64,000 nucleotides of DNA from Sva-07 sp963793335 (GTDB lineage: Bacteria; Actinomycetota; Acidimicrobiia; Acidimicrobiales; Ilumatobacteraceae), in contig CAWBZS010000014.1 in assembly GCA_963793335.1 (NCBI GenBank), positions 62,001 through 126,000 on the forward strand. The letters are read 5' to 3'. The notes under the pieces are model-generated. The model was not told where the DNA came from, did no database searches, and was given only the letters and a program-made list of their open reading frames with translations. Made by a program: the position numbers and the translations under genes. Positions 33,566 through 41,689 of the stretch are shown here, piece by piece. Positions within the stretch are counted from its first letter, which is position 1; each line of letters starts with the position of its first letter.

Positions 33566-33828
33566 GCCCGCCGAGCGGTCGGGTCGGCGGCCAGCACGTG
33601 GTCGGGCAGTGGCTCGCCAGTCACCTCGTCGGTCCAGTAGCTACCGTCGGACAGTCGTTCGAGGGCCCGTTCGACTCCCTCGAGTTCGCGCTCGATGGCA
33701 TCGAGATCGACGACGTCGCCGCCATCGAGGTCGGTGGCGGGCGGATCGGCGACGGGCGGGTCGGCGACGGCAGCGCTCGGCGCCGGATCGTCGACCGTGG
33801 GGGACGGCGTGTCGGGGGCATCGCTCAC
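33562..33828 (-). CDS. DksA/TraR-like protein lacking zinc-finger cysteines
   Basis: 88-residue protein: Pro/Ala/Asp-rich N terminus, a short coiled coil (IERELEGVERALERLSDGSY) and a tail WTDEVTGEPLPDHVLAADPT-ARR that aligns with the DksA/TraR zinc-finger segment (GxCEVCGEPIPxxRLxAxPTAR). All four zinc Cys positions are replaced (W/T, T), so it is a Cys-less variant. GTG 33828 lies 7 bases after TAGCGT; ATG 33849 is the alternative. It may contact RNA polymerase. Confidence 0.6.
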   Translation of the reverse strand: MSDAPDTPSPTVDDPAPSAAVADPPVADPPATDLDGGDVVDLDAIERELEGVERALERLSDGSYWTDEVTGEPLPDHVLAADPTARRA

Positions 33829-33924
33829 GTCGACGACGCTAGCCGTCATCGGGGCAACCAGGAGATCGAACCGTGCGAGTGGGCTGCGCAGTCGGGGATC
33901 AGGCCGTCATGGATCCGAGGCGAA

Positions 33925-33930
33925 TAGTGT
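33925..33930 (+). promoter_or_regulatory. -10-like hexamer TAGTGT for ABC permease gene
   Basis: Lies 7 bases before GTG 33938, the preferred start of the first ABC transporter gene; fits the leaderless pattern seen throughout the window. Confidence 0.4.
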
Positions 33931-33937
33931 CGGCGGC

Positions 33938-34858
33938 GTGGGGCGCACACCGCGACGGCGAACTCGTTGGGGAGACCTTCCCCTCGCCGCGGTGATGCTC
34001 GCCCCGTCTGCGGTGATCCTTGGTCTGTTCGTGCTGTACCCGCTCGGTCGAGCGGTGTGGCTCGGACAGCAGCGGTGCGACAACTTCGGCGACAACTGCG
34101 TCTCGCAGGGTTTCGGGCAGTACCTCGATCTGTTCCGAAGCACCGAATTCCAGAACGCGCTGTCGGTCACGTTCCGATTTGCGCTCATCACGGTGCCCGC
34201 TGGCGTGATTCTCGGCGTCGGCTTGGCGGTCCTGGCCGACAAGTACCTCCGCGGAATCGGGGTGTTCCGGACGGTGTTCTCCTCGACGGTGGCCACCTCG
34301 GTCGCGGTGGCCAGCCTGATGTGGCTGTTCCTCTTGCAGCCGTCGGTCGGTGCGCTCGCGAACGTCGGCTGGTTCAACACGCTGTTCCCGTCGGTCAAGA
34401 GTCCAGGTTGGCTCCAGGATCCTGAGACCGCGCTGTGGGCCGTCGGTGCATCGAGCGTGTGGGCCAACCTGGGGTTCACCTTCATTCTCGTCACCGCCGG
34501 GTTGCAGTCGATCCCGCGAGACCTCCACGAGGCCGCTGCCGTCGACGGTGCCGGCGGGGTCCGTCGGTTCTGGTCGATCACGGTGCCGATGCTCGGCCCG
34601 ACGCTGTTGTTCGTGATGATCGTGTCGTCGACCCGGGCGTTTCAGACCTACGGCGAGATCGACCTGCTCACCGGCGGGGGACCCCAGCCGACCAATCCCA
34701 CCACCACCATCCCGTACTTCATCTACGGCCAGAACTCACCGATTCGCAACGACGCTGGTCTGCAGGCCGCCGCGGCCGTGCTGCTGTTCCTGATGCTGCT
34801 CGCGCTGTCGGGGTTGCAACTCGCCGGCATCGGTCGAAGGGTCCACTATGGCGACTGA
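33938..34858 (+). CDS. Carbohydrate ABC transporter permease (UgpA/MalF type)
   Basis: 306-residue inner-membrane permease with six helices and the EAA loop (DLHEAAAVDGAGGVRRFWSI) that docks the ATPase. Family CUT1. GTG 33938 (VGRTPRRRTRWGD) fits the leaderless start; the frame extends upstream but without family similarity. Overlaps the second permease gene by 11 bases. Confidence 0.92.
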   Translation: MGRTPRRRTRWGDLPLAAVMLAPSAVILGLFVLYPLGRAVWLGQQRCDNFGDNCVSQGFGQYLDLFRSTEFQNALSVTFRFALITVPAGVILGVGLAVLADKYLRGIGVFRTVFSSTVATSVAVASLMWLFLLQPSVGALANVGWFNTLFPSVKSPGWLQDPETALWAVGASSVWANLGFTFILVTAGLQSIPRDLHEAAAVDGAGGVRRFWSITVPMLGPTLLFVMIVSSTRAFQTYGEIDLLTGGGPQPTNPTTTIPYFIYGQNSPIRNDAGLQAAAAVLLFLMLLALSGLQLAGIGRRVHYGD

Positions 34859-35774
34859 CCTGGGCCCCGCGACGGACGACGCTGCGCCCGAGGGCATCGA
34901 CGACGGCAGCGACGTCGATCAGGAGCGCACCCGTCGGCGGGTGATGACCAGCTTCGACGAGCCCACCGGTGTTGGGCGCGTCGCGCGCTACGCCCTGCTG
35001 TGCTTCGTGACGTTCGTGGTGCTGTTCCCGATCTACACGACCGTGGTGGCGGCGCTCAAGCCCGGCGACGAGGTGCTCAACAACCCGCTCATTCCGACCA
35101 CTGTCACCTTCGACGTGCTCGTCGACGCCTGGAACGAGGGCCGCCTCGGGCGCTACCTCTTCAACTCGTTCGTGGTGGCGATCATCGTGACCATCGCGCA
35201 GGTGATCACCTCGGTGCTGGCGGCGTACGCCTTTGCGATCCTCGAGTTCCCCGGCAAGCGCATCGCGTTCCTCGTGTTCGTCGCCACGTTGCTCGTGCCG
35301 CTCGAGGCAACGCTGGTGGTCAACCTCGACACCGTCGACAGCCTCGGCTGGCTCAACACCTATCAAGGGCTCTCGGTGCCGTTCCTGGCGACGGCGTTCG
35401 GCATCTTCCTGTTGCGTCAGGTGTTCCTCACGTTGCCGCGCGACTTGCGAGATGCTGCCGCCATCGACGGCGTCGGCCATCTCGGCTTTCTACGTCACGT
35501 TGCGGTGCCACTCGTCCGGCCGACGATCGGGGCGTTGGCGTTGTTCAGCTTCCTCGGGACGTGGAACCAGTACCTGTGGCCGAACCTGGTGGTCAACGAA
35601 GCCGACATGAACACGGTGCAGAGCGGTCTGCGTCTGCTGAGCCGTTCGAGCCTGACCGAGCCGAACCTGGTGATGGCGGGCACCGTGATCGCCGCGGTGC
35701 CCATCTTCATCGCGCTGTTCGTGTTCCAACGCCAACTCGTCCGTGGTCTCACCGCGGGCGCCGTGAAAGGATGA
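34848..35774 (+). CDS. Carbohydrate ABC transporter permease (UgpE/MalG type)
   Basis: 308-residue second CUT1 permease with a 40-residue acidic N-terminal extension, six helices and the EAA loop (LRDAAAIDGVGHLGFLRHVA). It pairs with the permease before it. The start lies within the end of that gene and the solute-binding protein gene follows by 4 bases, so all three are one operon. Confidence 0.92.
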   Translation: MATDLGPATDDAAPEGIDDGSDVDQERTRRRVMTSFDEPTGVGRVARYALLCFVTFVVLFPIYTTVVAALKPGDEVLNNPLIPTTVTFDVLVDAWNEGRLGRYLFNSFVVAIIVTIAQVITSVLAAYAFAILEFPGKRIAFLVFVATLLVPLEATLVVNLDTVDSLGWLNTYQGLSVPFLATAFGIFLLRQVFLTLPRDLRDAAAIDGVGHLGFLRHVAVPLVRPTIGALALFSFLGTWNQYLWPNLVVNEADMNTVQSGLRLLSRSSLTEPNLVMAGTVIAAVPIFIALFVFQRQLVRGLTAGAVKG

Positions 35775-35778
35775 TCTG

Positions 35779-37359
35779 ATGCTTCCCCCGTCTCACACTC
35801 GCAACGCTCAACGCGGCCGTTCGCGGCGCAGCCCGCTCGTCCGGATCGCTGCGGTCACGATCATCGGCGGTTCGATCGCCGCTGCGTGTTCATCGGGCGA
35901 GTCGGCGCTCCAGATCGACAGCGACACCGACGAAACCGATGCGTCAGCAACCACTGAGGCAACCGATCCAGCTGGAACCGCAGCGCCCGACGACACTGCC
36001 GCTCCTGACACCGCAGCAGCGTCCACGACCACTGTCGCCCCGCTTGCGGATCTTCCCGACTGCCCGACCGATGCCCTCGATGGGGCATCCGGTCCGGTCG
36101 AGATCACGTTCTGGCATGGGATGAACGACGTCCTGGAAGACACGTTGATCGAACTGACCGACGCATACAACGCCAGCCAGGACCGGGTGGCCGTCACCCT
36201 CCAGAACCAGACGGGCTATGACGCGGCGATCGACAAGTACATCCAGTCGAGCGCCGACAGCCGGCCCGACATGATCCAGTTCCCGGAGTACTCGCTGCAG
36301 ACCTTCGCCCAGTCCGAGACCCTGATCCCGGTGGGCGCCTGCATCGAATCGAGTGGGTTCGACACCTCGGAGTTCCTCGATCGTGCCCTCGACGCGTACA
36401 CCTTCGAAGGCGTGCAGTGGTCGTTGCCGTTCAACGTGAGCAACCCGGTGCTCTACTACTTGCTTCCGAAGTTCGAGGCCGCCGGACTCGATCCGGAGGT
36501 ACCTCCGCTCACCTTGGAGGAGATGCGTGCCGCCTCGCAACAGATCGTGGACGCGAACGCGGCGACGTACGGCTGGGTGCTCGACTCCGGCCCGAATTCG
36601 GGTGGAGGCTGGTTCCTCGAGCAGTGGTTCGCGCGAGCCGGTGAGCTGTACGCCGACAACGACAACGGCCGGAGCGCTCCCGCCACCGAGGTGTTGTTCG
36701 ACAACGCGGCCGGCGTCGAGTTCATGACGTTCGTCCAGGACATGATCAACGACGGGTTGGCGGTGTCGATCGGCGACAACGCCACCGGTCAGGACACGTA
36801 CCTGAAGTTGATCGACCCGTCGGCCGACGGGGCGATGACGATCGGCACCAGCGCTGCGCTCGGCGGCGTGCTCGGAGCGATCGACGGCGGGCTGGCTCCC
36901 GGGTTGACCGGCGCCGACGTCGGCGTCGGTCCGATGCCAGGGCCGAGCCCCGACCCTGGGGTCAACCTCGGTGGTGCGTCGCTGTGGATCGTCGATGGGA
37001 AGGGCGACGAACAGGCAGCCGCATCGTGGGACTACATCACGTACCTCACCACCGCAGAGGCGCAGTCGCAGTGGGCAGCGGCGACCGGCTACGTGCCGGT
37101 TCGTGAGGATGCGCTCGACCTCGAACCGCTGCTGAGCACCTACGCGCAGGACCCGAGGTTCCGGGTGGCGTACGACCAGATGCTCGGCAACGTCGAGCCA
37201 GCCTCGTTGGCGCCGGTACTCGGGCCGCAACGCGAGGTGCGTGTGGCCACGGCCAATGCCACTGCGGCGATCTTCGGTGGTGCCGATGTCGCATCGGCCC
37301 TCGCGGATGCAGCTGCCCAGTCGAACGCCCTGATCGAGAGCTACAACCAACGCAACTGA
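35779..37359 (+). CDS. ABC sugar-binding lipoprotein (UgpB-like)
   Basis: 526-residue extracellular solute-binding protein of family 1. Lipobox around GSIAAACSSGE, a Thr/Ala/Asp-rich linker (about residues 45-90), then ITFWHGMNDVLEDTLIELTD, typical of UgpB/MalE-like proteins. Substrate is probably glycerol-phosphate or an oligosaccharide, inferred only from UgpB similarity. No ATPase (UgpC/MsmK) gene is present nearby, so it must share one encoded elsewhere. Confidence 0.9.
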   Translation: MLPPSHTRNAQRGRSRRSPLVRIAAVTIIGGSIAAACSSGESALQIDSDTDETDASATTEATDPAGTAAPDDTAAPDTAAASTTTVAPLADLPDCPTDALDGASGPVEITFWHGMNDVLEDTLIELTDAYNASQDRVAVTLQNQTGYDAAIDKYIQSSADSRPDMIQFPEYSLQTFAQSETLIPVGACIESSGFDTSEFLDRALDAYTFEGVQWSLPFNVSNPVLYYLLPKFEAAGLDPEVPPLTLEEMRAASQQIVDANAATYGWVLDSGPNSGGGWFLEQWFARAGELYADNDNGRSAPATEVLFDNAAGVEFMTFVQDMINDGLAVSIGDNATGQDTYLKLIDPSADGAMTIGTSAALGGVLGAIDGGLAPGLTGADVGVGPMPGPSPDPGVNLGGASLWIVDGKGDEQAAASWDYITYLTTAEAQSQWAAATGYVPVREDALDLEPLLSTYAQDPRFRVAYDQMLGNVEPASLAPVLGPQREVRVATANATAAIFGGADVASALADAAAQSNALIESYNQRN

Positions 37360-37432
37360 CCGTGCTGCGGCGGTCGGTCGCTCATGTTGCGACCGACTGC
37401 GCAGGCATCCCTGCGTCGACGATGATGGCGCA

Positions 37433-37873
37433 ATGAGCATTCGATGCCTCCTCGTTGTTGTGATCGGGGTGCTCGCCAGCGCGTGTGGCGCGTCGTCGTC
37501 GACGACGGCTCCAGCGAGCACTACGACGACTGGCGTCGTGACCGTCGCAGGTGCTGTCGATGCGCAGCTGTTCCCCGATGTGGTCGGCGCGGTTGCTGCC
37601 CTCGGTGAGCAGGGGTGGGACTTCGACGTCACCGTGTCGTCGCCGTACGACACGCCAGAGCGGTACGCAGATGCTTGGCGGGTGGTCGGGCCCGACGGCG
37701 CAGTGTTCGGTGTGCGCGAACTGACCCACGATCACGCTTCCGAGCAGCCGTTCACTCGGTCGCTGCGCGGTGTCGAGATCCCCCCTGAGGTCGACGTGGT
37801 CGTCGTCGAAGGCCGTGACTCGGCCAACGGCTGGGGCGGGGAGCGCGTGGAGGTTGCGCTCGACCGGGGGTGA
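37433..37873 (+). CDS. Small secreted lipoprotein
   Basis: 146-residue lipoprotein: MSIRCLLVVVIGVLASACGA gives a clean lipobox (LASAC), then a Ser/Thr linker and a compact domain ending VEVALDRG. No family recognised. Monocistronic, between the ABC operon and the cyclophilin gene. Confidence 0.6.
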   Translation: MSIRCLLVVVIGVLASACGASSSTTAPASTTTTGVVTVAGAVDAQLFPDVVGAVAALGEQGWDFDVTVSSPYDTPERYADAWRVVGPDGAVFGVRELTHDHASEQPFTRSLRGVEIPPEVDVVVVEGRDSANGWGGERVEVALDRG

Positions 37874-37885
37874 CGGGTCGGCAGG

Positions 37886-37891
37886 TAGGGT
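37886..37891 (+). promoter_or_regulatory. -10-like hexamer TAGGGT for cyclophilin gene
   Basis: Lies 7 bases before ATG 37899. Same arrangement as upstream of 22620 and 61134. Confidence 0.45.
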
Positions 37892-37898
37892 CGCTGTC

Positions 37899-38459
37899 AT
37901 GGCTACTGCTTTTCCCCCGTTCGACGGTTCCGCTCCCAAGACCCAGGACTTCAAGGAAGCTCCGGAAATGGGCATCGACCCATCGAAGCGGTACACCGCA
38001 AAGCTCGACACCACGCTCGGCGAGATCGTCATCGCGCTCGATGCGTTGAAGGCACCGAAGACGGTCAACAACTTCGTGTTCCTCGCGTTGCACCACTACT
38101 ACGACGGCGTGATCTTCCACCGAATCATCAACGGCTTCATGTGTCAGGGTGGTGACCCGACCGGCACGGGCCGCGGTGGCCCCGGCTACCGCTTCGAGGA
38201 CGAACTGCCCAAGCCCCGTGAGTACCAGGTCGGTTCGGTGGCGATGGCCAATGCGGGTCCGAACACCAACGGCAGCCAGTTCTTCATCGTGTCGGGCCCG
38301 TCGGGCGTCGGCCTGCCCCCGGCCTACAGCCTCTTCGGTCAGGTCGTGAAGGGTCTCGACATCGTCGATCAGATGCAGAGCGTCGCCACCGGTGGTGGGG
38401 ACAAGCCGAAGACCGACGTCGTGATCAAGTCGGTCGAGATCACCGTCGCCGACGACTGA
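37899..38459 (+). CDS. Peptidyl-prolyl cis-trans isomerase, cyclophilin type
   Basis: 186-residue cytoplasmic cyclophilin (PpiA/PpiB-like). Core motifs FHRIINGFMCQGGDPTGTGR, GSVAMANAGPNTNGSQFFIV and YSLFGQVVKGLDIVD are complete, including the catalytic Arg of FHR. No signal peptide. ATG 37899 is favoured over the 43-codon upstream extension, which overlaps the lipoprotein gene. Confidence 0.95.
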   Translation: MATAFPPFDGSAPKTQDFKEAPEMGIDPSKRYTAKLDTTLGEIVIALDALKAPKTVNNFVFLALHHYYDGVIFHRIINGFMCQGGDPTGTGRGGPGYRFEDELPKPREYQVGSVAMANAGPNTNGSQFFIVSGPSGVGLPPAYSLFGQVVKGLDIVDQMQSVATGGGDKPKTDVVIKSVEITVADD

Positions 38460-38476
38460 CCGCCGCCACGAGTGGC

Positions 38477-38507
38477 GTAACGTTTGGTGTCAGACACCAA
38501 ACGTTAC
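38477..38507. repeat. 31-nt near-perfect palindrome
   Basis: Two 15-base arms (GTAACGTTTGGTGTC and its exact complement) flank a single A. It lies 18 bases after the cyclophilin stop and just before the -10-like TACGGT (38511-38516) of the next gene. It could be the cyclophilin terminator hairpin (no U tract), an operator for the YcaQ-like gene, or both. Confidence 0.9.
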
Positions 38508-38522
38508 GGCTACGGTCCAGCG

Positions 38523-39734
38523 ATGGTGTCGGCCGCCCAGATCTCGAACGCACAGGCTCGTCGGCTGGCGCTCGGAGCGCAAGGGCTCAGCGATCGGCGG
38601 CCCACTGGGCGCATCGACCGTCGGCATCTTCGCCGGGTGGTCGATCGGATGGGGCTCATTCAGATCGACTCGGTCAACGTGCTGGTGCGGAGCCAGGAGC
38701 TGCCACTGTTCGCACGGCTCGGCCCGCACCCCCGCACGCTGATCGACGACGCGACGCTTCATGGCGATCTCTTCGAGTTCTGGGTGCACGAGGCGTGCCA
38801 CGTGCCGATCGAGCTCTACCCGTTGCAGCGGTGGGCGATGCACGGCCATGCACGGTGGAAGTCGCTGCGACAGTGGGCCGCCGCCAACGAGACGCTGGTG
38901 TCGGGTGTGCTCGATCGGGTGCGCTCAGATGGTCCCCTGGTGGCGAGCGACCTGGAGATGCGCGATCGGCCGAAGGGGACCTGGTGGGACTGGGACGACG
39001 GGAAGCGAGCACTCGAGCACCTGTTCCGGACCGGTGAGGTCGCGGCCCGCCGCCGACCGAACGATTTCGCTCGCCTCTACGACCTCGCCGAGCGGGTGAT
39101 CCCGGCCGACGTGCTCTCACAGCCCGGCCCTCCCGCGCACGAGGCGAAGAAGGAACTGCTCGTGCGTGCGGCGAAGCACCACGGGGTCGGCACCGCTGCG
39201 GACCTCACCGACTACCACCGGCTCGCTCACACTCGAACGCTGCTGGCCGAACTGGTCGACGAGGAGAGATTGCTACCCGCGAGCGTGGAGGGGTGGTCGA
39301 AGCCGGCCTTCCTGCATCCTGACGCGACGCTGCCGCGTCAGGTGACCGCACGAGCGCTGCTCAGCCCGTTCGATCCGGTCGTGTGGAATCGCGACCGCAT
39401 CGATCGGTTGTTCGGGTTCCACTATCGCATCGAGATCTACGTGCCGGCTCCGAAACGCCAGTACGGCTACTACGTCCTGCCATTCCTGCTCGGCGACGAA
39501 CTCGTGGCCCGGGTCGACCTGAAGGCCGATCGCGCCGGCAAGCGGTTGCTCGTGCAGAGCGCCTTCGGTGAGCCGGGCATCGACGAGCGATACGTGGCTG
39601 ACGAACTGGTAGCCGAACTCACATCGATGGCGGCTTGGCTGGAGCTCGACGCCGGCATCGAGGTGGCTGGGCGTGGCGACCTGGCGCCTGCGCTCCGACG
39701 TTCGATCGGGGACCTCAGCTCTCGCAACCTCTGA
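38523..39734 (+). CDS. Winged-helix DNA glycosylase-like protein (YcaQ/AlkZ-like)
   Basis: 403-residue protein of the HTH_42 family (formerly DUF1006). ISNAQARRLALGAQGLSDRR, then LRRVVDRMGLIQIDSVNVLV-RSQELPLFARLG is the family N terminus, which in YcaQ/AlkZ contains the catalytic QxQ/QxD-like motif (here QID). Members unhook DNA crosslinks. ATG 38523 lies 6 bases after TACGGT. The 3' end overlaps a convergent lipoprotein gene by 20 bases. Confidence 0.85.
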   Translation: MVSAAQISNAQARRLALGAQGLSDRRPTGRIDRRHLRRVVDRMGLIQIDSVNVLVRSQELPLFARLGPHPRTLIDDATLHGDLFEFWVHEACHVPIELYPLQRWAMHGHARWKSLRQWAAANETLVSGVLDRVRSDGPLVASDLEMRDRPKGTWWDWDDGKRALEHLFRTGEVAARRRPNDFARLYDLAERVIPADVLSQPGPPAHEAKKELLVRAAKHHGVGTAADLTDYHRLAHTRTLLAELVDEERLLPASVEGWSKPAFLHPDATLPRQVTARALLSPFDPVVWNRDRIDRLFGFHYRIEIYVPAPKRQYGYYVLPFLLGDELVARVDLKADRAGKRLLVQSAFGEPGIDERYVADELVAELTSMAAWLELDAGIEVAGRGDLAPALRRSIGDLSSRNL

Positions 39735-40164
39735 CCGTGAACTCGGCGCCCTCGATGTCGGCGAACGTGACGTCGTACTCCTCGGCGTCGAGGGTCATCA
39801 CCGCGGTACTGACCACCTGACCGCCGGGTGTGGCGTCGATCATGATGTCGACGCCGGTCGAGGGTTCGAACACGCCGGTGTACACCGCAGGTGTCAGTCC
39901 CTCGGCAACCACCGTGACGAGGTTGCCGCTCGGATCGGTGTCGCAATCGATCGCGACCACCATCTCGGAGGTGCCGCCGCCGAGCAGCACTTCGTCGTGC
40001 GAGTCCGACGTGATGATCGCGTCGTTGTAGGCGTTGCCCGTTCCGCCTTCGGGTACTTCGGGGGCCGGGTCGTCGCTTCCGCAGGCGGGAGCGACGAAGG
40101 CGAGGGCGATGACGGCGCCAACGGCGGCGAGGCCGCGTCGGGTCGTGGTGGCAGGTGGCTTCAT
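39715..40164 (-). CDS. Lipoprotein, twin paralogue 1
   Basis: 149-residue lipoprotein with lipobox FVAPACGSDD. The mature domain shares an obvious pattern with the neighbour at 40244: PEGGTGN, NDAII-S-SHD, M-VA-DCD, VTVV-EG, Y-GVFEP-TGVD, MTLDA and VTFA-I ending VRGC. ATG 40164 sits 7 bases after TACGCT. Function unknown. Overlaps the YcaQ-like gene tail to tail. Confidence 0.65.
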   Translation of the reverse strand: MKPPATTTRRGLAAVGAVIALAFVAPACGSDDPAPEVPEGGTGNAYNDAIITSDSHDEVLLGGGTSEMVVAIDCDTDPSGNLVTVVAEGLTPAVYTGVFEPSTGVDIMIDATPGGQVVSTAVMTLDAEEYDVTFADIEGAEFTVRGCES

Positions 40165-40243
40165 GGCCGAAAGCGTACTGATGGGATGCGGGCGAGCGCA
40201 GGGCAGATGGTCACCCGTTGGTCGCGCTCGGTGGAGCGATCGG

Positions 40244-40696
40244 TCAGCTCGAACAGCCACGCACCTCGAAGAACGCATCGTCGATGCCGGCGAACGTCAC
40301 GGTGTAGTCGTCGGCGTCGAGCGTCATCCGACTGGTGCCGACCGATTGCACCTCACCAGGTGTCTCGAAGAGGAGGTCGACACCTGTCGCCGGCTCGAAC
40401 ACCCCGATGTAGCTGCCAGCAGCGATGCCTTCGCCCACGACGGTGACGAGTGGCTCGTCGCCAGTCGGTGGATCGCAGTCGACCGCCACGAGCATCTGCG
40501 CGGCGCCGCCGTTGAGCAGGATGGGGTCGTGCGATTCCGACGCGATGATCGCGTCGTTGCCGGGGTTCCCGGTGCCGCCCTCGGGCAGTTGGGGGCCTGC
40601 CTCGTCGCTGCCGCAGGCTGCCGCGGTGGCAGCCAGGGCGACGACTGCCGCGACGGTGACGAGACGGCGACGGGCAGGTGGTGCGGGTGAACTCAT
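40244..40696 (-). CDS. Lipoprotein, twin paralogue 2
   Basis: 150-residue lipoprotein, tandem paralogue of the 39715 gene, with lipobox TAAACGSDE and two conserved Cys (DCD and RGC) that could pair. ATG 40696 lies 6 bases after TACCGT. The pair arose by local duplication; both keep separate leaderless-type promoters. Confidence 0.65.
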   Translation of the reverse strand: MSSPAPPARRRLVTVAAVVALAATAAACGSDEAGPQLPEGGTGNPGNDAIIASESHDPILLNGGAAQMLVAVDCDPPTGDEPLVTVVGEGIAAGSYIGVFEPATGVDLLFETPGEVQSVGTSRMTLDADDYTVTFAGIDDAFFEVRGCSS

Positions 40697-40745
40697 GGCA
40701 CGACGGTACTGGTTGCGCATCGACGCAAGCAGGGCACATCGGAGG

Positions 40746-40793
40746 TTTGCGTTGCACTCCCGGTGGCCCGGCCCACCGATTGTGCAACGCAAA
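40746..40793. repeat. Dispersed 48-nt hairpin element, copy 2
   Basis: Arms TTTGCGTTGCAC (40746-40757) and GTGCAACGCAAA (40782-40793) pair over 12 bp; inner CGGTGG and CCACCG pair over 6 bp. Same length, arm sequence and plan as the element at 29656. It lies between the MpaB-like gene and the twin lipoproteins. Confidence 0.85.
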
Positions 40794-40807
40794 CGGGTTT
40801 TGAGGGG

Positions 40808-41650
40808 TCAGGGCGGTGGAGCGACCCATCGGAGCGTGTTGGTGACGAGCTCGCCGATCGGGCGCGCCGCCAGCCGCTCGGACACGGGAAGCCATGGCAG
40901 TCGCAGCGCTGGTCGGGTCCACACCGGCATCAGCGCCACCGCGGCGGCTGCGATCATGGCGTACGGAGCACGCGCCGGCAGCGGGAGTGGTGGTTGGAGC
41001 AGGAGGTATCGAGCGGCGTCACGCGCGGCGCCGCTCCCGCCTAGCTCTGGTCGGTATGCGGCGAGTCGGTCGCGGAGTGCGGCCTCGGACTCGGGAGGAT
41101 CGATGACGCCCAGTGCCCGGGCGACCACGGCAACGTCGGCGACGTACCGGTCTCGTTCGTCGCCGACCAGCGGTTGCTGTCCGTAGCGGTCGTGGGCTGC
41201 GAGGAAGCTGTCGAGTTCGGCGATGTGGACCCACTCGAGCAGGTGTGGATCGTTCGCTGCGTACCGCCGGCCGTCAGGTGCTTCACCGACGACGCGCCGG
41301 TGCACGCGGCGCACCCGGTCGACGGCGAGCTGCGCCTCGGACGCCGGCCCGAAGGTGGTGGCCGCCAGGAAGTCGGCGGTTCGCTGGAGACGACCCCACG
41401 GATCGTGTCGATAGTCGGAGTGCTGTGCCACGCCGGCCATCGCCAAGGGATGCAGCGACTGGAACAGGAGCGCGCGCATCCCGCCGATGAACATCGATGC
41501 GTCCGAATGCACCCTCCGGATGGGAGCGTCGTCGGCGAACCACCCCGGCTCGGTGCTGTCGAGCAGCTCTGCGCGCCGAGCCGCCCCACCCGGGCCGCTG
41601 ACACGATCTCGCACCTGTTGGCCGAGCCATGAGCGCACGTCGGTTGGCAT
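40808..41650 (-). CDS. Oxygenase MpaB-like (DUF2236) protein
   Basis: 280-residue protein of the DUF2236/latex-clearing-protein/MpaB-like heme oxygenase family. Family marks: FQSLHPLAMAGVAQHSDYRH-DPWGRLQRTADFLAATTFGP and RVHRRVVGEAPDGRRYAAND-PHLLEWVH, providing conserved His and Arg. ATG 41650 faces the AI-2E transporter gene 40 bases away, so the two share a divergent promoter region. Confidence 0.85.
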   Translation of the reverse strand: MPTDVRSWLGQQVRDRVSGPGGAARRAELLDSTEPGWFADDAPIRRVHSDASMFIGGMRALLFQSLHPLAMAGVAQHSDYRHDPWGRLQRTADFLAATTFGPASEAQLAVDRVRRVHRRVVGEAPDGRRYAANDPHLLEWVHIAELDSFLAAHDRYGQQPLVGDERDRYVADVAVVARALGVIDPPESEAALRDRLAAYRPELGGSGAARDAARYLLLQPPLPLPARAPYAMIAAAAVALMPVWTRPALRLPWLPVSERLAARPIGELVTNTLRWVAPPP

Positions 41651-41677
41651 GTGGCCATCGTGCCATGGCCCCGTGAG

Positions 41678-41683
41678 TACCAT
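41678..41683 (+). promoter_or_regulatory. -10-like hexamer TACCAT for AI-2E transporter gene
   Basis: Lies 6 bases before GTG 41690, in the 39-base gap to the divergent MpaB-like gene. Confidence 0.4.
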
Positions 41684-41689
41684 CCGGGC

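Noticed and set aside
35944..37653. 569-residue minus-strand frame opposite the sugar-binding protein
   Set aside because: Antisense shadow of a clear UgpB-like gene.
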